From: Tetranychus cinnabarinus
Taxonomy: Eukaryota; Arthropoda; Arachnida; Trombidiformes; Tetranychidae
DNA length: 64,000 bases
NCBI GenBank assembly: GCA_022266195.1
Contig: WHVY01000001.1
Coordinates: 9,672,001 to 9,736,000, forward strand
Direction of reading: 5' to 3'
A program made the position numbers and the translations under genes. Position 1 is the stretch's first letter; every line of letters starts with the position of its first letter. Below the pieces are notes generated by a model. That model was not told the DNA's origin. It saw only the letters and a program-made list of their open reading frames with translations, and ran no database searches. This document shows positions 23,500-35,707 of the stretch, one piece after another.

Positions 23500-24307
23500 C
23501 TAAGCAAGCCTAGCTCGAAGGAAACCTTGCGCTTCTTCAACAGGGTCGGTGACCAACTCTTTCCACCAACTAGCATAGTTAGATTCCAGTTCCTTCAACC
23601 AACGATCAACATTTTTAAATGTACTGAGATCAAGGTCTGCACCTTTAGCAGCTGTTATGGTAGACAAAACAGAAAGGTCAGCCAAAGTAACGGTGTCTCC
23701 GCACAAGTACTTGGTCTTTGCAAGGGCCTCATCAAGAAGCTTAACTTTATCCATGAAAAGTGTAGCGATTGCTGGGTCTGGTTTGATTCCTTGGATAATA
23801 GGAAAATAGTACGAGAAAAGTGTTGCATAGAGTGAACCAGTGTCCCAGTAAAGCCATCGTTCGACAGTTGCACGAGCTTTCACATCTTTGGGATAAAGAC
23901 TACTTTCAGGTGCATACTTGTTAACCAAATAAGTCATGATTGCCCGACTGTACAGAGGAAAATAGAGAAGAAGTAATTAAATTCATGAAAATAACCTAGC
24001 ACTGTATTAGAAGCAATTGGTTACACTGTAATGTATCCAGCATAAAAATTGACATTTAGTTGTATTCCATGAACTTAGGTCATCATATATTATCGTAAGT
24101 ATCTCACCTTTCCCACAAAGCAAATCCATCATCGACCAAGGTTGGGATACAATGGAAAGGGTTTATCTTCAGAAATTCGGGTTGTAAGTGTTCGCCTTTC
24201 ATCAGATAAAGTGGTTTGGTATCAAAAGAAAGGTTGAGGATTTTACCAACCATCATTACTTGTCGGCAAGGAGCAGACATGGGTAATTGGTACAGTTCGA
24301 GGACCAT
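23500..24307 (-). CDS. delta-class glutathione S-transferase
   Basis: Two exons (24307-24108 and 23947-23500) separated by a 160-bp GT-AG intron give 215 aa, full length for the class. The N-terminal domain begins MVLELYQLPMSAPCR, where Ser11 is the delta/epsilon catalytic serine. NPFHCIPTLVDDGFALWESRAI contains the cis-Pro and the Glu-Ser glutathione-binding pair, and the intron splits the codon for that Ser. The helical C-terminal domain has LCGDTVTLADLSVLS, the conserved N-capping region. Delta GSTs conjugate glutathione to electrophiles and are a main insecticide and acaricide detoxification class in mites (established). The enzyme appears intact although surrounded by rearranged DNA. Confidence 0.93.
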
Positions 24308-24927
24308 TATGATAATTTAAATTGACTACAGTTAATCAAGCACAAAATAAAAACGACAATGAGACTCGAGTGATGTTACTTATACAGTACGATGTAGTTA
24401 TGTTTTGCTATTATTTTATTTGTCAAAGAAGACAACACCTGTGAATGAGCTTGTTTGTGCCACTCCTGATCATGATGCTCAGCATAGAGTAAATTATTAT
24501 CTAGTATTTCTGGTTTAAGTACCATTGAACTTGCACACATTGCATAATCACCCACAATGGAGCAATTTTTATCAGATCACAGTAGCAATGCGAAATTCAG
24601 AATGAGTTTACATCAATCATAGATAAACTGTAACAATTAGATAAATATTATAACCTTTTTTCCACCACATCTACCACTTTTATGATATTTCGCTCATGTT
24701 TTTGTATCAAGACTGTTATTTCTCATCAATCATGTGATGCTGATTTTGAATAGATTATGAATGTGTCGATCATTAAACGTCTGAAATTAAAAATCGAAAA
24801 GTTGCTATTGATTAGTTGCACGATTTCAGATATTGATAGAAAAATTGCAGCTTAATCAGTTTATTTCACTGAGAATGAGATTATATTACAAGCGATTTCT
24901 AATACAAGCGAATACGATATTTGATTA

Positions 24928-25295
24928 CCGTATCGGCGAACATTAAGGCACAGTGCTTATAAATGAATAGACTTATTTATAAGCACATTTACATCCATTG
25001 CCCATGTGTAAAAAAATCAGTTTAAATTGGGACAATAAATTTTAAATTGGTCGAAAGGAAGCCTCTTCGATGAAATTCTTGCTTTTTTTCAAACAAAAGC
25101 CACTCAACAGTTCTAATTGTCAGATAAAAACCGCGGAAGCTCAGCAATCGAAAATTATGGCAGGTAAATCAGTCAACCATTGCTGAATTCAGCGTCTCAA
25201 TTACTAGCAGATGTGCCTCTTATCCGATTGTTTTGGTGCTTCTAAATGTGTCCATCTCACTTAGAAGCACTGTGCCTTAATGTTCGCCGATACGG
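24928..25295. mobile_element. non-autonomous DNA transposon (MITE) with TA duplication
   Basis: Perfect 30-bp terminal inverted repeats beginning CCGTATCGGCGAACATTAAG occupy 24928-24957 and 25266-25295, each flanked by TA (24926-24927 and 25296-25297). Weaker inverted similarity continues about 40 bp inward. The 368-bp element has no transposase frame. A TA duplication and long perfect repeats fit the Tc1/mariner/pogo superfamily, with the exact family unknown. Perfect repeats imply a fairly recent insertion. Confidence 0.8.
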
Positions 25296-25302
25296 TATTT
25301 AG

Positions 25303-25568
25303 CATTAATAAAACTTGGTAAAGCTAAGCCTAGAGTCAATGAAATTGTAGCCAGTGAAGATATAAAACTGGGTGAAACCATGCAAAGGCCAGCAAATGTG
25401 AATCCAACATCATTCCGATTGATTCGCAATAAAAGTAAATTTATCTACAGACAAAAAAAATATATTTTAAGACAAATTGAATCAGTTGAGGCATACAAGG
25501 GAAGCATGGCAGACAAGTCGCGAATTTTGAACTTTTTTGGGCCTACAAAATATACAGATAAGGCTTGA
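25303..25568 (+). pseudogene. coding-like remnant of unknown origin
   Basis: An open frame of about 85 codons with coding-like composition (includes KPRVNEIVASEDIKLGETM and later RILNFFGPTKYTDKA) begins just outside the transposon. Its only ATG in frame is at 25380. I do not recognise the family. It could be a broken transposon protein or an exon fragment, cut off on the left by the element. Confidence 0.25.
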
Positions 25569-25689
25569 CAAAGGTTCATATCTGACCCATTGGATTATCT
25601 AAGACAAAAATTTTACATTTTTCGAACCGTCTGCCATTACTCCTTTATTAGCTGACAAACCTTTATTATTAATAGATTGTGAGACTTAC

Positions 25690-26646
25690 CTCATTCATAG
25701 TCTGAATTGAATGGGATGAATTAAGGGAGAATGAAATTTGATAAACTTTATCGAAGATACGAGCTGAATTTTGATTTACACTAACTAAATGATATGTTAT
25801 TAAAACAAGGTAAGACAATTCACCAAATAAATTAAAGATTAACCATAATATTAAATAGATAGAACTATCAGTATCCAAAATTTCCCCCACAATAAGAACA
25901 CAATGACCAGTAAAGTAAAAATAAAAGACGAAAATGGCAAAAGTTAAAAACTTGTCCATAAGACGAATAGATTCAACTGTCTTACTGTAATATAAACGAA
26001 TTGACATGGCAATGTGATTCATATTGTTTGATGATTCGATTCTCTTACGTATTAAAGAATCAAGTAAATTGTTCATAAACATTAAACTTGATTGTGAGTA
26101 GATGCAGCATTCAATGATGAATTGCATGGAAAAAACATAGCCACATTGGGCAATTGATGCCATAATGAAAATCGCTATTATTTTTGATGAAAAACCATAT
26201 TTGGGAAGATCGAATGAATATTGATGGATTAAAATAGTTAGTATCTCATAGATGATTGCAATGATAGGAAAAAATCGTTTGATTTGATTCTGTTTTCTCA
26301 CAAATCCAGTTGAAGCTAAACCAAAGTTATTACTGACAATAGTTTGATAAACATCCAAATATTTAATGTACAAGGAACGATTGTATTTTAGGTGTAATAA
26401 GATTAGACCAACACTGATTGAATACAGTTGACAGGCTATTCGTTTATATTTAAAAAAACCACTATCATAAAGTGAAATTGTTGGATCAAATACGTAATAT
26501 AAAATGTAAAAACCTCTGGCAACTAAAGCAATCAAGGAAATCCAAAATATCACTTGACTTGATACATTTTTCCGTATAAATGCACGGCCAAATACACTGA
26601 TCGGTTCATGTCGACCATTTTGACTATTTGCTTCAATATCGACCAT
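25690..26646 (-). CDS. gustatory receptor, C-terminal exon not found
   Basis: One long exon from ATG 26646 to a consensus donor (GAG|GTAAGT) at 25690 encodes 319 aa with at least six hydrophobic segments, few charged residues in them, and the long intracellular loop typical of arthropod gustatory receptors. The donor is in phase 0, as is usual for the intron before the last receptor exon, which should add TM7 and a TYhhhhhQF-type motif. I found no such exon within the next 1.4 kb, where a transposon and rearranged fragments lie instead. If not spliced, the frame ends at 25669 after six more codons. It is therefore either a gene with a distant last exon or a truncated receptor. The family is enormously expanded in Tetranychus (established). 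Confidence 0.75.
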
Positions 26647-27484
26647 AATGGCTGATTGCAGATTTGAACTGAATTTATTTCTCCTGGTCAAGCCGGGTTA
26701 TATTTGATTTTATTGATTAAACATTATTTTTATTGTCGGTGACAACGCAATGCTTACTCTTTGTTGTTTCACTCATATTTGTATTAAGATTATTATTCCT
26801 CATCAATCATAAGATGCTGGATAAATTGAAACAATTCCAGTCAAATTATTGATTCGGTGACATTTCAACGTTTGAAAAAAATTGATTATTGATTAAGCCT
26901 TTCAAATCGTATAAGAAATAATCAGATAATGGCGAGATTTAGAATAGATTTGACCAGCCAAACGTCTGAATAAAAAATTGAAAAGTGATTCAGATAATAG
27001 CAAAAACGATTGAATGGAAATTGAATAGCAATTATTATTTATTATTAAATTAGATTAGGTTAGATTAGGCTTATTGAGCCCATAAAAGTCTCGTGTTCCA
27101 ATCGAGGTTGGATCAAACTTATGAATTAACATGAGTGAAATTAAAATGACAAAATTAACTTTTGATATGATGAATGTCCTCTAAAATTGGAAGAAAAATT
27201 TGTTCAGAACAACAATAATTCTATATGTAATCATGATTAAATCATATCGATTTTGAATATTTGAAAAATAATTTTTGTTTTTATGTGCTTATTTTGTCTC
27301 TTTAAGATCTAGAAAGAACCAAGGGGTCAATTATTTGTGCAACTGTTGTTTCGAGATGAAGGAAATGAGATTAAATCTATTTAGCATAAAATTGATTCCT
27401 TTCCAGCCTCTCGATGCGTATTTCAATCATTTTTTAGTTATTTGTTAGATTTTCTATAAATTATTCTTGATTCCATTGGTGGAT
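26647..27484. other. spacer upstream of the gustatory receptor
   Basis: 26770-26820 has a diverged copy at 24691-24742. 27050-27069 contains TTAGATTAGGTTAGATTAGG, a short run resembling arthropod telomere repeats but irregular. No gene is seen. Confidence 0.5.
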
Positions 27485-30400
27485 TTATCTTACAAAGATT
27501 ACATCATGATTCTTCAAAAGAAATTCAGTAAAATGGTTTATGTTTGTTATCGAGGTTAAGGAAGCTTGCTTGTTTATCGACCATAACAAATTAGGTCCAA
27601 AAACGATGGCTAGATTGGAAGCTGTCATTTTGTTCAAGTTACTACGATCCATGACTTTGACAAGGAATTCGACCAAAAATTTGAGAAGCTGTTGAAAATA
27701 ACGAAACGAAATATTATTATAAGTATTGTTGGTTAAACTTCAATAAATCAAATAGTAAAGAAAGAGCTTAACCTTATAGTTATCCTCTGGAAGTCGTTGT
27801 AAAATTAGAGATTTAGCAACAGCTAATTTCTCAATTTGAGAATGATTACCAGAAGAGATTTGTTGAAAGTCAATCACATCATCATAAAGGTCAAAAGTGA
27901 GCAAAGGTTCTTCCAATTCTCTTAAAAAAGATTTGAGTATAACAGCAGCAACGTGGACACTTTGTTCTCCATAATCATCAAAATTAACCTCTTTACCCTG
28001 GTTAAATAAATTTTGTACATCACTGACCAGTTTGATATTAGGAGATCGGCGGAATATTCCTTCAGTTTGTAGAGCTGTTTCATTATTTAAAAAAGATATG
28101 CAACCATGAACCACACGAGGTATTATATCGCCATTATTATGCTCCTTGATGCTGTGGATAACCAAAGGTGAATAGAAGACGAAACAAAGACATTAGCATC
28201 TGGGTTTATATTTATATATTTTAAACTGTATCTTACTATTTTAGGGAAACGCGGAACTGTTGTGTCTCAAGAAGAGATGGAGCAGATAAATTCTGGAATG
28301 ATCTCGACGCTGGTCCATTAAACCACGATTTCTTTTTAGCAGCTTCAACTAGTCTTTTATCATGCCTGTCAAAGTTAAATAATAATCAAGGAAGTACTAA
28401 TATTAGTCAATTTTTTGGAAACATTTTACTTTGGACACCAATATTTAAGCATTCTAAGTCAACATCCTGATGATGAAACATTCTGTAACTCACAATGATA
28501 AACAAAACTGTAAAATAAGTTCAGAAGAAAACTGATTGCCTTTAAAACAGATGGTGAGCAAAGAAAACAAGACATTCAATTTGACTCATCGACCTTAATA
28601 AGATGGTTAATCAACTTGCATAGTGTTGACTCAGTGATACTCAAAAATTTGTTCATTAGTTTTTGGATACTTACTCTAAGACCTCTTTTGGAATAAGAAG
28701 TTGTTCAAGATGAAGGTGAGGCTCAAGTTCCTCAAGGTAATTGACATACCTAACTTTTTGTCCAAACTTAACACTGTAATACAAAAAAAACAAATTAGTT
28801 ATAATTCAAATTTAGTTGAAATTGAGATCAAGTTAAAGAAAAACAACAAGTTTAGCAACGAGAGTGATATTTCCGTGAAAATCATAACAATAGATTTGTT
28901 GAGAAAATAAATTAGAATTGAAAAAGTCTTCTTATTTGATTGGTGTATTTAGACTGAAAATGGTGTTTTGACTGTTTTAAATTAAGTAACTGATCATTTA
29001 AAATAAAATGAATGAGTGATGATGTTTCACTTGTTTTTATGTTTTTCTTATTTCGGTAAACAAAAACATTGATCAAGCACAAGAAAAAGAAAAAGGCACA
29101 AACTATCCTTAATCTAACATCAACACTTCGAAGGTTAAGACCTTATCAAGCTTTTTATAGCTGAAAATTGATACAATTAGTGCTGGTTGTGACTAACAGT
29201 GAGGGATATACACATCATCGACTCGATGACTTAGAATGTAAATAGAGTATTATTGATGTGAGTTGAAGTAATCTTGAAATGAAAAGCTACTGAATAAAAA
29301 GCAGGATGAAGTAAGAATGAGGAGGATTGAAAAGGCACAATTCATAATGAAAGCGTAGGAGAAATCAAAACGATTCAAAAAAAAAGTTTAACAGTTAAAA
29401 GTAAGTTAATCAATGTCTTTACCTAATGGCTGGTTTAAAGATTTTCCAGACTATACGAATAAAATTTGTAGGATGAACTAGATAGAGAGATTTTAGGTTT
29501 TTCTTATATTTTCTATCAACAGCTTTGTAGGCTTGCCAAAGCCATGATAATGGTGGCTTGTTGGAACTATTCAGACCATAATGGAAATAAACAAGCGTGT
29601 AGTCATTCTCAACATACTGGTCCAATGTGTACATCAGGTATCTAAGTTGATTTGCCAGGATTGCAATAGTAGAGATGATGGAAAGATAATCAAAAAATAA
29701 AATAGAAATATTATATTATTGGATGTAATGATTAATAAATATAAATAGATCGAAAAAAGGTTATTAAACATTTAAGCCTAAATAGGATAAACTTAGCTCG
29801 ATACTTTCGAGTTTAAATGCTTACTTCAATAGATGATTAAAATCCAGACTCTTATTAGATGGTAATCGACAGGCGTAAATTGTAATTACTTTTCTACCGT
29901 ATACATCATCTCCAACAACTTCAACAATACCATGCTTAGCAATGTCACTAAAATCCTCTCCTGGTCCGATCTCTTTATTCAGATCAGATAGATCATCTGA
30001 AAGTAAAGCATCTCGAAAGGCTTCCTCGAAATTATCCTCCATCAGCTCATCCGGTGACTCAAGGTATAGAATGGGGTTTGTTTTGCCATCCAGCATCATA
30101 AATTGATAATCAACTGTATCATCTACCAAAGCATCAGGAATAACGCTTAAGTCTATTAAATAAGAAGAAACATAAATATAAATATTTGATACAATAAGTT
30201 AACTGAATAATTGAAATAATCAAACTGCATGATGAAATAAAGCGGTCAACTATTACCCTGCGGTTTGGTGTGTTCCAGTTCAGAATCATCAAATTCAAGC
30301 CCAGGTTCATGATCACAATTTTCAGCTTCTTCTTCTTCTTCACAATCGATCAGACATTTGTCTTCAATGAGTTTTTTGTCCATCACTGATACCTGTCACA

Positions 30401-30617
30401 AAGACAGATAAATAAAATAATGCAAGAATTAATATTTTATAAATATTGCAACCAAGCCAAGTAAATTAGGTTAGTAATATCATGAAATTTGAATAGCAGA
30501 AAAAAACAGAAAATAATAAAGCTTCAGAACATCATATGAGCAAAAATAAAATCAATAGAACAAAACATTCAGCTGTTGAAATGTTTATAATTATGAAAAC
30601 AAGATACATACCGGCAT
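27485..30617 (-). CDS. ARHGAP1-type Rho GTPase-activating protein (Sec14 + RhoGAP)
   Basis: Exons in transcript order: 30617-30612 (six bases, Met-Pro), 30392-30257, 30152-29825, 29641-29423, 28773-28675, 28365-28237, 28151-27773, 27688-27485, for 499 aa. The N terminus is acidic (EEEEE). A CRAL-TRIO/Sec14 (BCH) domain follows, with YTLVYFHYGLNSSNKPPLSWL and KSLYLVHPTNFIRIVWKIFKP, then a short linker, then RhoGAP with TEGIFRRS (arginine finger about R340), LKSFLRELEEPLL and KMTASNLAIVFGPNLL. This domain order is that of p50RhoGAP/ARHGAP1 and fly RhoGAP68F, which switch off Rho/Cdc42 at membranes. The tiny first exon is supported by GTATGT and an in-frame acceptor; otherwise translation could start at the Met in exon 2 (30383). 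Confidence 0.88.
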
Positions 30618-32007
30618 AAGGTTTAACGGTTTGTTTGGCAATGATAAGAAAAAAAGATGTGATTACAATGATGATGGTATTGATGAGAATTAACAATTTA
30701 ACCAGAAAAGGTGTTGAAGTGGTGAAATGTTGAGTTGTAAAATAACGGTAAACCTAAAGGCCTAGTTTTGTATTGCTTTATGAAGGATCAACACAGAAGG
30801 TATAAGACTAGAAATGGTTTACTATGAAGATTCACAGTGCATTGAGATACAAAAAAAGATACCAGAATGTGAACCATTTGTTGATATAGAAGATATTGCT
30901 TGGTTTAGGGCATACATGAGAGGAAAAATTCACAGATTCTCGTTGTATCCAAATTGAGGTAAAAAGCAATATAGAGGGGAACTCTCGTTCTGATACTGAT
31001 GCTTCATGACCGAGGCGTTAACCTAGCCAGAAGAGAAAGTAAAGAAAAACAGAGAGAAGAATACACTTTTGTTTCTTAAATAAATAATCGGATCACAATT
31101 GAATTAAGAGATGAGGTAGAGAATAAGTTCACTTGATAAATGTACAAAATCAGATTAATCTCATACACAGTATGTAACCATTAATAATTAATTTAGTATA
31201 TAATAAACAAGAAGTATTACTTGGCCAATTGAAGAGAAAAGAAGAGAGAAGAATGAAAGAAAGCGAGAAAGAAGAGTGTAACCGATGATGAGTCGAGTCT
31301 CATAAACATTGCCTTTCAAATGCCAAACAGTAAAAAAAGAGAGCTCAGTTATTCTCACTTGAGTTATAATACATGAAAAAAGAACGCAAACCCATTTTCA
31401 GGTTTGTTGTTTTCATTTGAAACAATCAGAAAATCTGACTGATGTTATTATAATTATAAGAGCGAAATTCAAATTGGATTAATTAACTCCAAAAAATTGT
31501 GTGAACCGCTTGAATGGAGATATTTCTTATCATTCAAATAAGGGATCTCTTAAAATTCACTTTTTTTAACTCGTATCTTAATCAACACTGGATCGTAGAG
31601 GTGTCCATAAAAAGTACATTACACCGTTGATTGTTTGCTAATAAAAAAATTAAAACAGGCACTCGTTTGCTATTTATTTCACTGGAATTACTATTTACAA
31701 TTATAACAATAGATTGCATTGATAAAAGGTCAATGTTTCTTTTGGATAGCAAAAAATGAGAAAGAGGTTATAATGGCAAAAGGTAAACATAAAGTTATAC
31801 ATCTCCATAGTGATTAAAGTTGTGTGTTGAGGTTAAACATTGAAATGTATAAAACGCAAAGAAAGGATACAGAAGATAGAAACAATTTATTTAATAGTAC
31901 GTCCAATATTGTCTTCGCGGATCATCAGATAGCTCGTTTTTTAACAAATGGCATTTTATTTCAACTTTTTCATTTTCGGACATTCTCATGTATTGAAAGA
32001 ATAGGAT
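30618..32007. promoter_or_regulatory. divergent intergenic region
   Basis: This 1.4-kb region separates the oppositely transcribed ARHGAP1-like and EGF/laminin-G genes and so should hold both promoters and 5' UTRs. GA-rich tracts lie at about 31030-31070 and 31230-31280. No defined element can be named. Confidence 0.45.
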
Positions 32008-35000
32008 ATGTTGAACTACATAAGTACCTTTTCTGGACATTTTAACCGATCTTCTTTACATTTTATTTTATTATTTACTTTACTAATTGTACTTGTTAAT
32101 TTTGTACATGCCACCTACGATTGTGATCGTACCAATTGTATCCATGGTATCTGTTGGTCTGAATTGTCCAACTCTTCATCAAAACCGTCTGAACTTTCAA
32201 AAGATTTCAAATCATGTTACTGTGACAATGGATTCACAGGATATCAATGTTCAATCAATTATGATGACTGTTTGCTGAACCAGTGTCGTAATGGCGGAAA
32301 GTGTATTGATAAAGTAGCTGGTTTCGATTGTGTCTGTCCACCAGGATTCACAGGTTAGTTGAAATAGTGAAGCCAATTTTTGAGTTTAATATTTGTTTTC
32401 GTTTTCAGGGCAACTTTGTCAAACTGAAATTAATGAATGTTTATCGTCTCCATGTTTATCTGGTGGGTCGTGTGTTGACAGGGTGAATGGATTTCATTGC
32501 TTGTGTCCACCAGGATTTTCAGGTGCATATTGCGAGATAGATAAAACAGTGTGCAATGAAACCGAAAAGGAAACAAAATGTTTGAACGGTGGTCAATGCT
32601 TAGAGGGTCCTGGCTTGGAGTTTAAGTGTCATTGCTTAAATGGATTCAAAGGTGACCGTTGTCAAACCATAATTAATCAATGTGACCCTAATCCTTGTTT
32701 CAACGGAACTCGCTGTATCAGTCAGATTGGTGACTTCAGCTGTGTTTGTCCATCAGGTAATGTGTCCTCTGATTTAGTACTTGAAATTATTATAAATGCC
32801 TATTACAGCTGTTGGTGTTTTTTAACAATTTATAGATCGAACTGGTAAACTGTGTGAAAGTCTTTTGGTTCCATGTGAAGTCAATGACTGTCAACATGGT
32901 GCTGTTTGTTTGGCCACTTCAACCTCTCCTCAAACCAGGCAATGCTATTGTGTCCCTGGTTTTTATGGGATCAATTGTGAGAGACATTTTAATGAGTGTA
33001 TGCCAGCAATCAATGTTTGTGCCAACGATGGACTCTGTATTGAAGGACCAACCAACTATTCATGCTCCTGTTTAAACGGCTTCAAAGGGAAACACTGTGA
33101 AATAAGCTGTTCCACTGACTCACAATCAACACCTGACCCTCGTTGCTCCGATTTAGCTTCATCAACATCAGCAACAGAAAATCTTTCTCCATATCAGAGT
33201 ATCTCTAATCCTATGATTGAACCTTCTATGACACTTGAATATCCTGATGCTTTGAAAAAATCAACAGAACCTTTAACTGAGGCATCTTCAATTAGTATGG
33301 CACCAGAAAATAGAAATCAATTTATCGGTTCAATCGCAAAATCTTTCGACCAGAATGAAATGACAATTGCTTATGATTCGACCATTTCTATATCGCCTTC
33401 TCCAACTAGTTTTTCACTACATATCGGATCTATCTCGACTCCATTGAACAATTTTTCTTTTTTTCTTCCACCAAGCTCTAATCTTAATGAAGAGGACCCA
33501 TCAGCGTTGGAAACAAAAGATGCCATTGATCTTGCAACAATTTTTAGTCCAAAGTTTAATGGAAAATCATCTTACATGATTGTTACCACCGATGAAGAAC
33601 GCTATATTTCCAGTTTAACCATCAATTTATCTTTCTCGACTCTTTCTCCCAACGGAACTTTACTATCAACTCAATCAGTTTCTGATTCAAGATATTTTAT
33701 AATAATTTATTTGAAAAATTATCGACTCAAAGTTAGCTTTTCTTGTAACTCTCAAGAAATGGATTTAATGGAATTTCCTCGGGAACTTAACCAATCAACA
33801 CTTTACCCTCTAACATTTCAATTGGTTTTACAAAATAACTCATGCACTGCTCGTTTAACCTTAAATCACAATTATACAATTATTGATGGTCAGAGTGTTT
33901 CTTACGGATCTTCACAGATTCCTCTTTGGCCATGTTTCCGAGATTTTTATTTAGGACAAACTAATTCTCGTTTAAGATCACTTTCCTTCATTGATAATGG
34001 CAATTATACTTTCAAAGGTTGTTTGCAAGATATAAACATTGATGGTGTTCGTTTGATCAAACGAATGGTCGATATTGAAGAATGCTCAGCTAATACAGTT
34101 TGCTTGAATAATCCATGTAATGGCCGTGGTCAATGTCTACAATCGTCAAGTAATTGGTCTTGTTTATGTTCACCCGGTTACTCTGGCCGAAGATGTCACT
34201 TAGCTGATTGCTCTCCTAATCCGTGCCAAAATGATGGATTATGTTTAGCAACAAGCTCATTTGAATTTAATTGTTTATGTAACAATGGATGGTTCGGGGA
34301 ATATTGTCAATTAGGTGAGTCTTAATCAATTTAAACCAAAAAATTTTCACCAAATACATTTATTTTCATCATTTACACAAATTTAGATTTCAACAATAGC
34401 CTTCCAGCGTTTGGTTACAAAGATACTGGATCTTCTAGTTCATACATGATTTACGGACTTCTTAACCAAACATCACATTTTGAATTGAGATTTAGGTTTA
34501 TGACTACTGATGCCAATCAAAATAATTCACTCATACTTTTCTTGGGCAATACAAATAATATTAAACTTAAAGGTCGACCCACAGATTTTCTCAGCCTATC
34601 ACTTCTTGACGATATGGTTGTTTATCAAATTAACATGGGCCAAGGTAGGAAATTAATTTCAAACTTGGATTATTTATATTTTCAAATTCTGTTTATTTAT
34701 CATTTTTAAATTACCAGGAACTAAAGTAATGGTCGGAAAAATGAACAATACAAAAGTTCACGCTATTTATATTGGCCAACACCGTCAATTAGCCTGGTTA
34801 GTGGTTGATGGTTTGAAAAGAGATCTTGAGGTTGTTCAAACTAGATATAATAGACTCAATGTTGAACCTTATTTGTATGTTGGTAATCATAAGGCATCAC
34901 CTTTAAGAACTTTCACAACCTTTCGCGGTGAGTTTACCTAATTTGATGTTTCATCTTATCTATTGGCTTGATTGAAGTCTAATATGAATTTATTTTTACT

Positions 35001-35138
35001 CCATTGATTCTTTCAGGTTGTGTTTTTGATATAGAAGCCAGAAATGATCCAAAATCATCATTTGTTCCATTAGATAATATCCTATGGAGCTCCAATGTGC
35101 TTGAATGTCTGGACGTACATCGATGCAGAAAAGGATAG
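32008..35138 (+). CDS. secreted EGF/laminin-G protein, Eyes shut/Crumbs-like
   Basis: Six exons (32008-32353, 32409-32756, 32836-34314, 34387-34644, 34718-34927, 35017-35138), all joined by phase-1 introns, give 920 aa. A long signal peptide is followed by seven EGF repeats, a Ser/Thr-rich spacer, a laminin-G domain (FNGKSSYMIV ... GCLQDINIDGVRLI), two more EGF repeats, and a second laminin-G domain. EGF3 has CLSSPC (O-glucose consensus) and CLSGGSC (O-fucose consensus). There is no transmembrane segment and no ERLI-type tail, so it should be secreted. That favours Eyes shut (matrix protein of photoreceptor and mechanosensory lumens) over Crumbs, but neither orthology is proven. With only nine EGF and two laminin-G domains it is shorter than either. 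Many N-glycan sequons are present. Confidence 0.8.
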
Positions 35139-35707
35139 CTACGATTGTTTACAGTTTCAAAATGGATCATTTTATCAAAGAAATTTTTTTGCTAAGTTCC
35201 AACTAATTCGCTCTAATGTAATTTAATAGTTATAAGTTAATAGTTAGAAATTTGACTTCATCTCACAGGTAAACCTTGGTCGTTGTTTAGATGTTTTTTA
35301 CTCAAACTTATTAAGAATATCATCTGTATCAATTATCTGTATCAATTTTATACTTAAATGAAAGAAAATTTGAAAACTGTCAGTCATTTGTTGAAAACTA
35401 CAATAATTATGTAATTGTAGCATCGATTTAGATATTGGTGAGAAATGAAATTCATTTAGACTGAATTTTACATTAAGCTTAAAAAATGAGATTGAAAAGA
35501 AGATTAATCATTTTGGTTTCGTCAAATTTGAATCGTCATACAGTATAATATTGTTGCATAAGTAGAGGATTCACTGGGAAGTGAGTAATCAGATCAAATT
35601 TGCATGATTTGTGACACTTAAAGTGTCATTTTTAAGATCGTCATGGTTATGGTTAAAAGGTCAGCTCAATTTAAAAATGGATAAAAATGGAATGAGAAGC
35701 TATACTT
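35139..35707. other. convergent 3' UTR spacer
   Basis: Spacer between the convergent EGF/laminin-G gene and Sufu. AT-rich; only 3' UTR-like sequence is seen. Confidence 0.5.

Larger units (their letters stand above)
24308..25689. other. spacer with transposon and receptor-flank remnant
   Basis: Contains a copy of the gustatory receptor 5' flank (24691-24742, similar to 26770-26820), the 368-bp transposon listed separately, and a coding-like remnant at about 25303-25568. I could not find the terminal exon that the receptor gene at 25690-26646 needs. Confidence 0.55.

Noticed and set aside
27050..27069. TTAGG-like telomeric run
   Set aside because: Irregular mixture of TTAGA and TTAGG, only about 20 bp; too short to call an interstitial telomere.
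32008..35138. Calling this gene crumbs
   Set aside because: No transmembrane segment or ERLI tail follows the second laminin-G domain, so only Crumbs/Eyes shut-like is justified.
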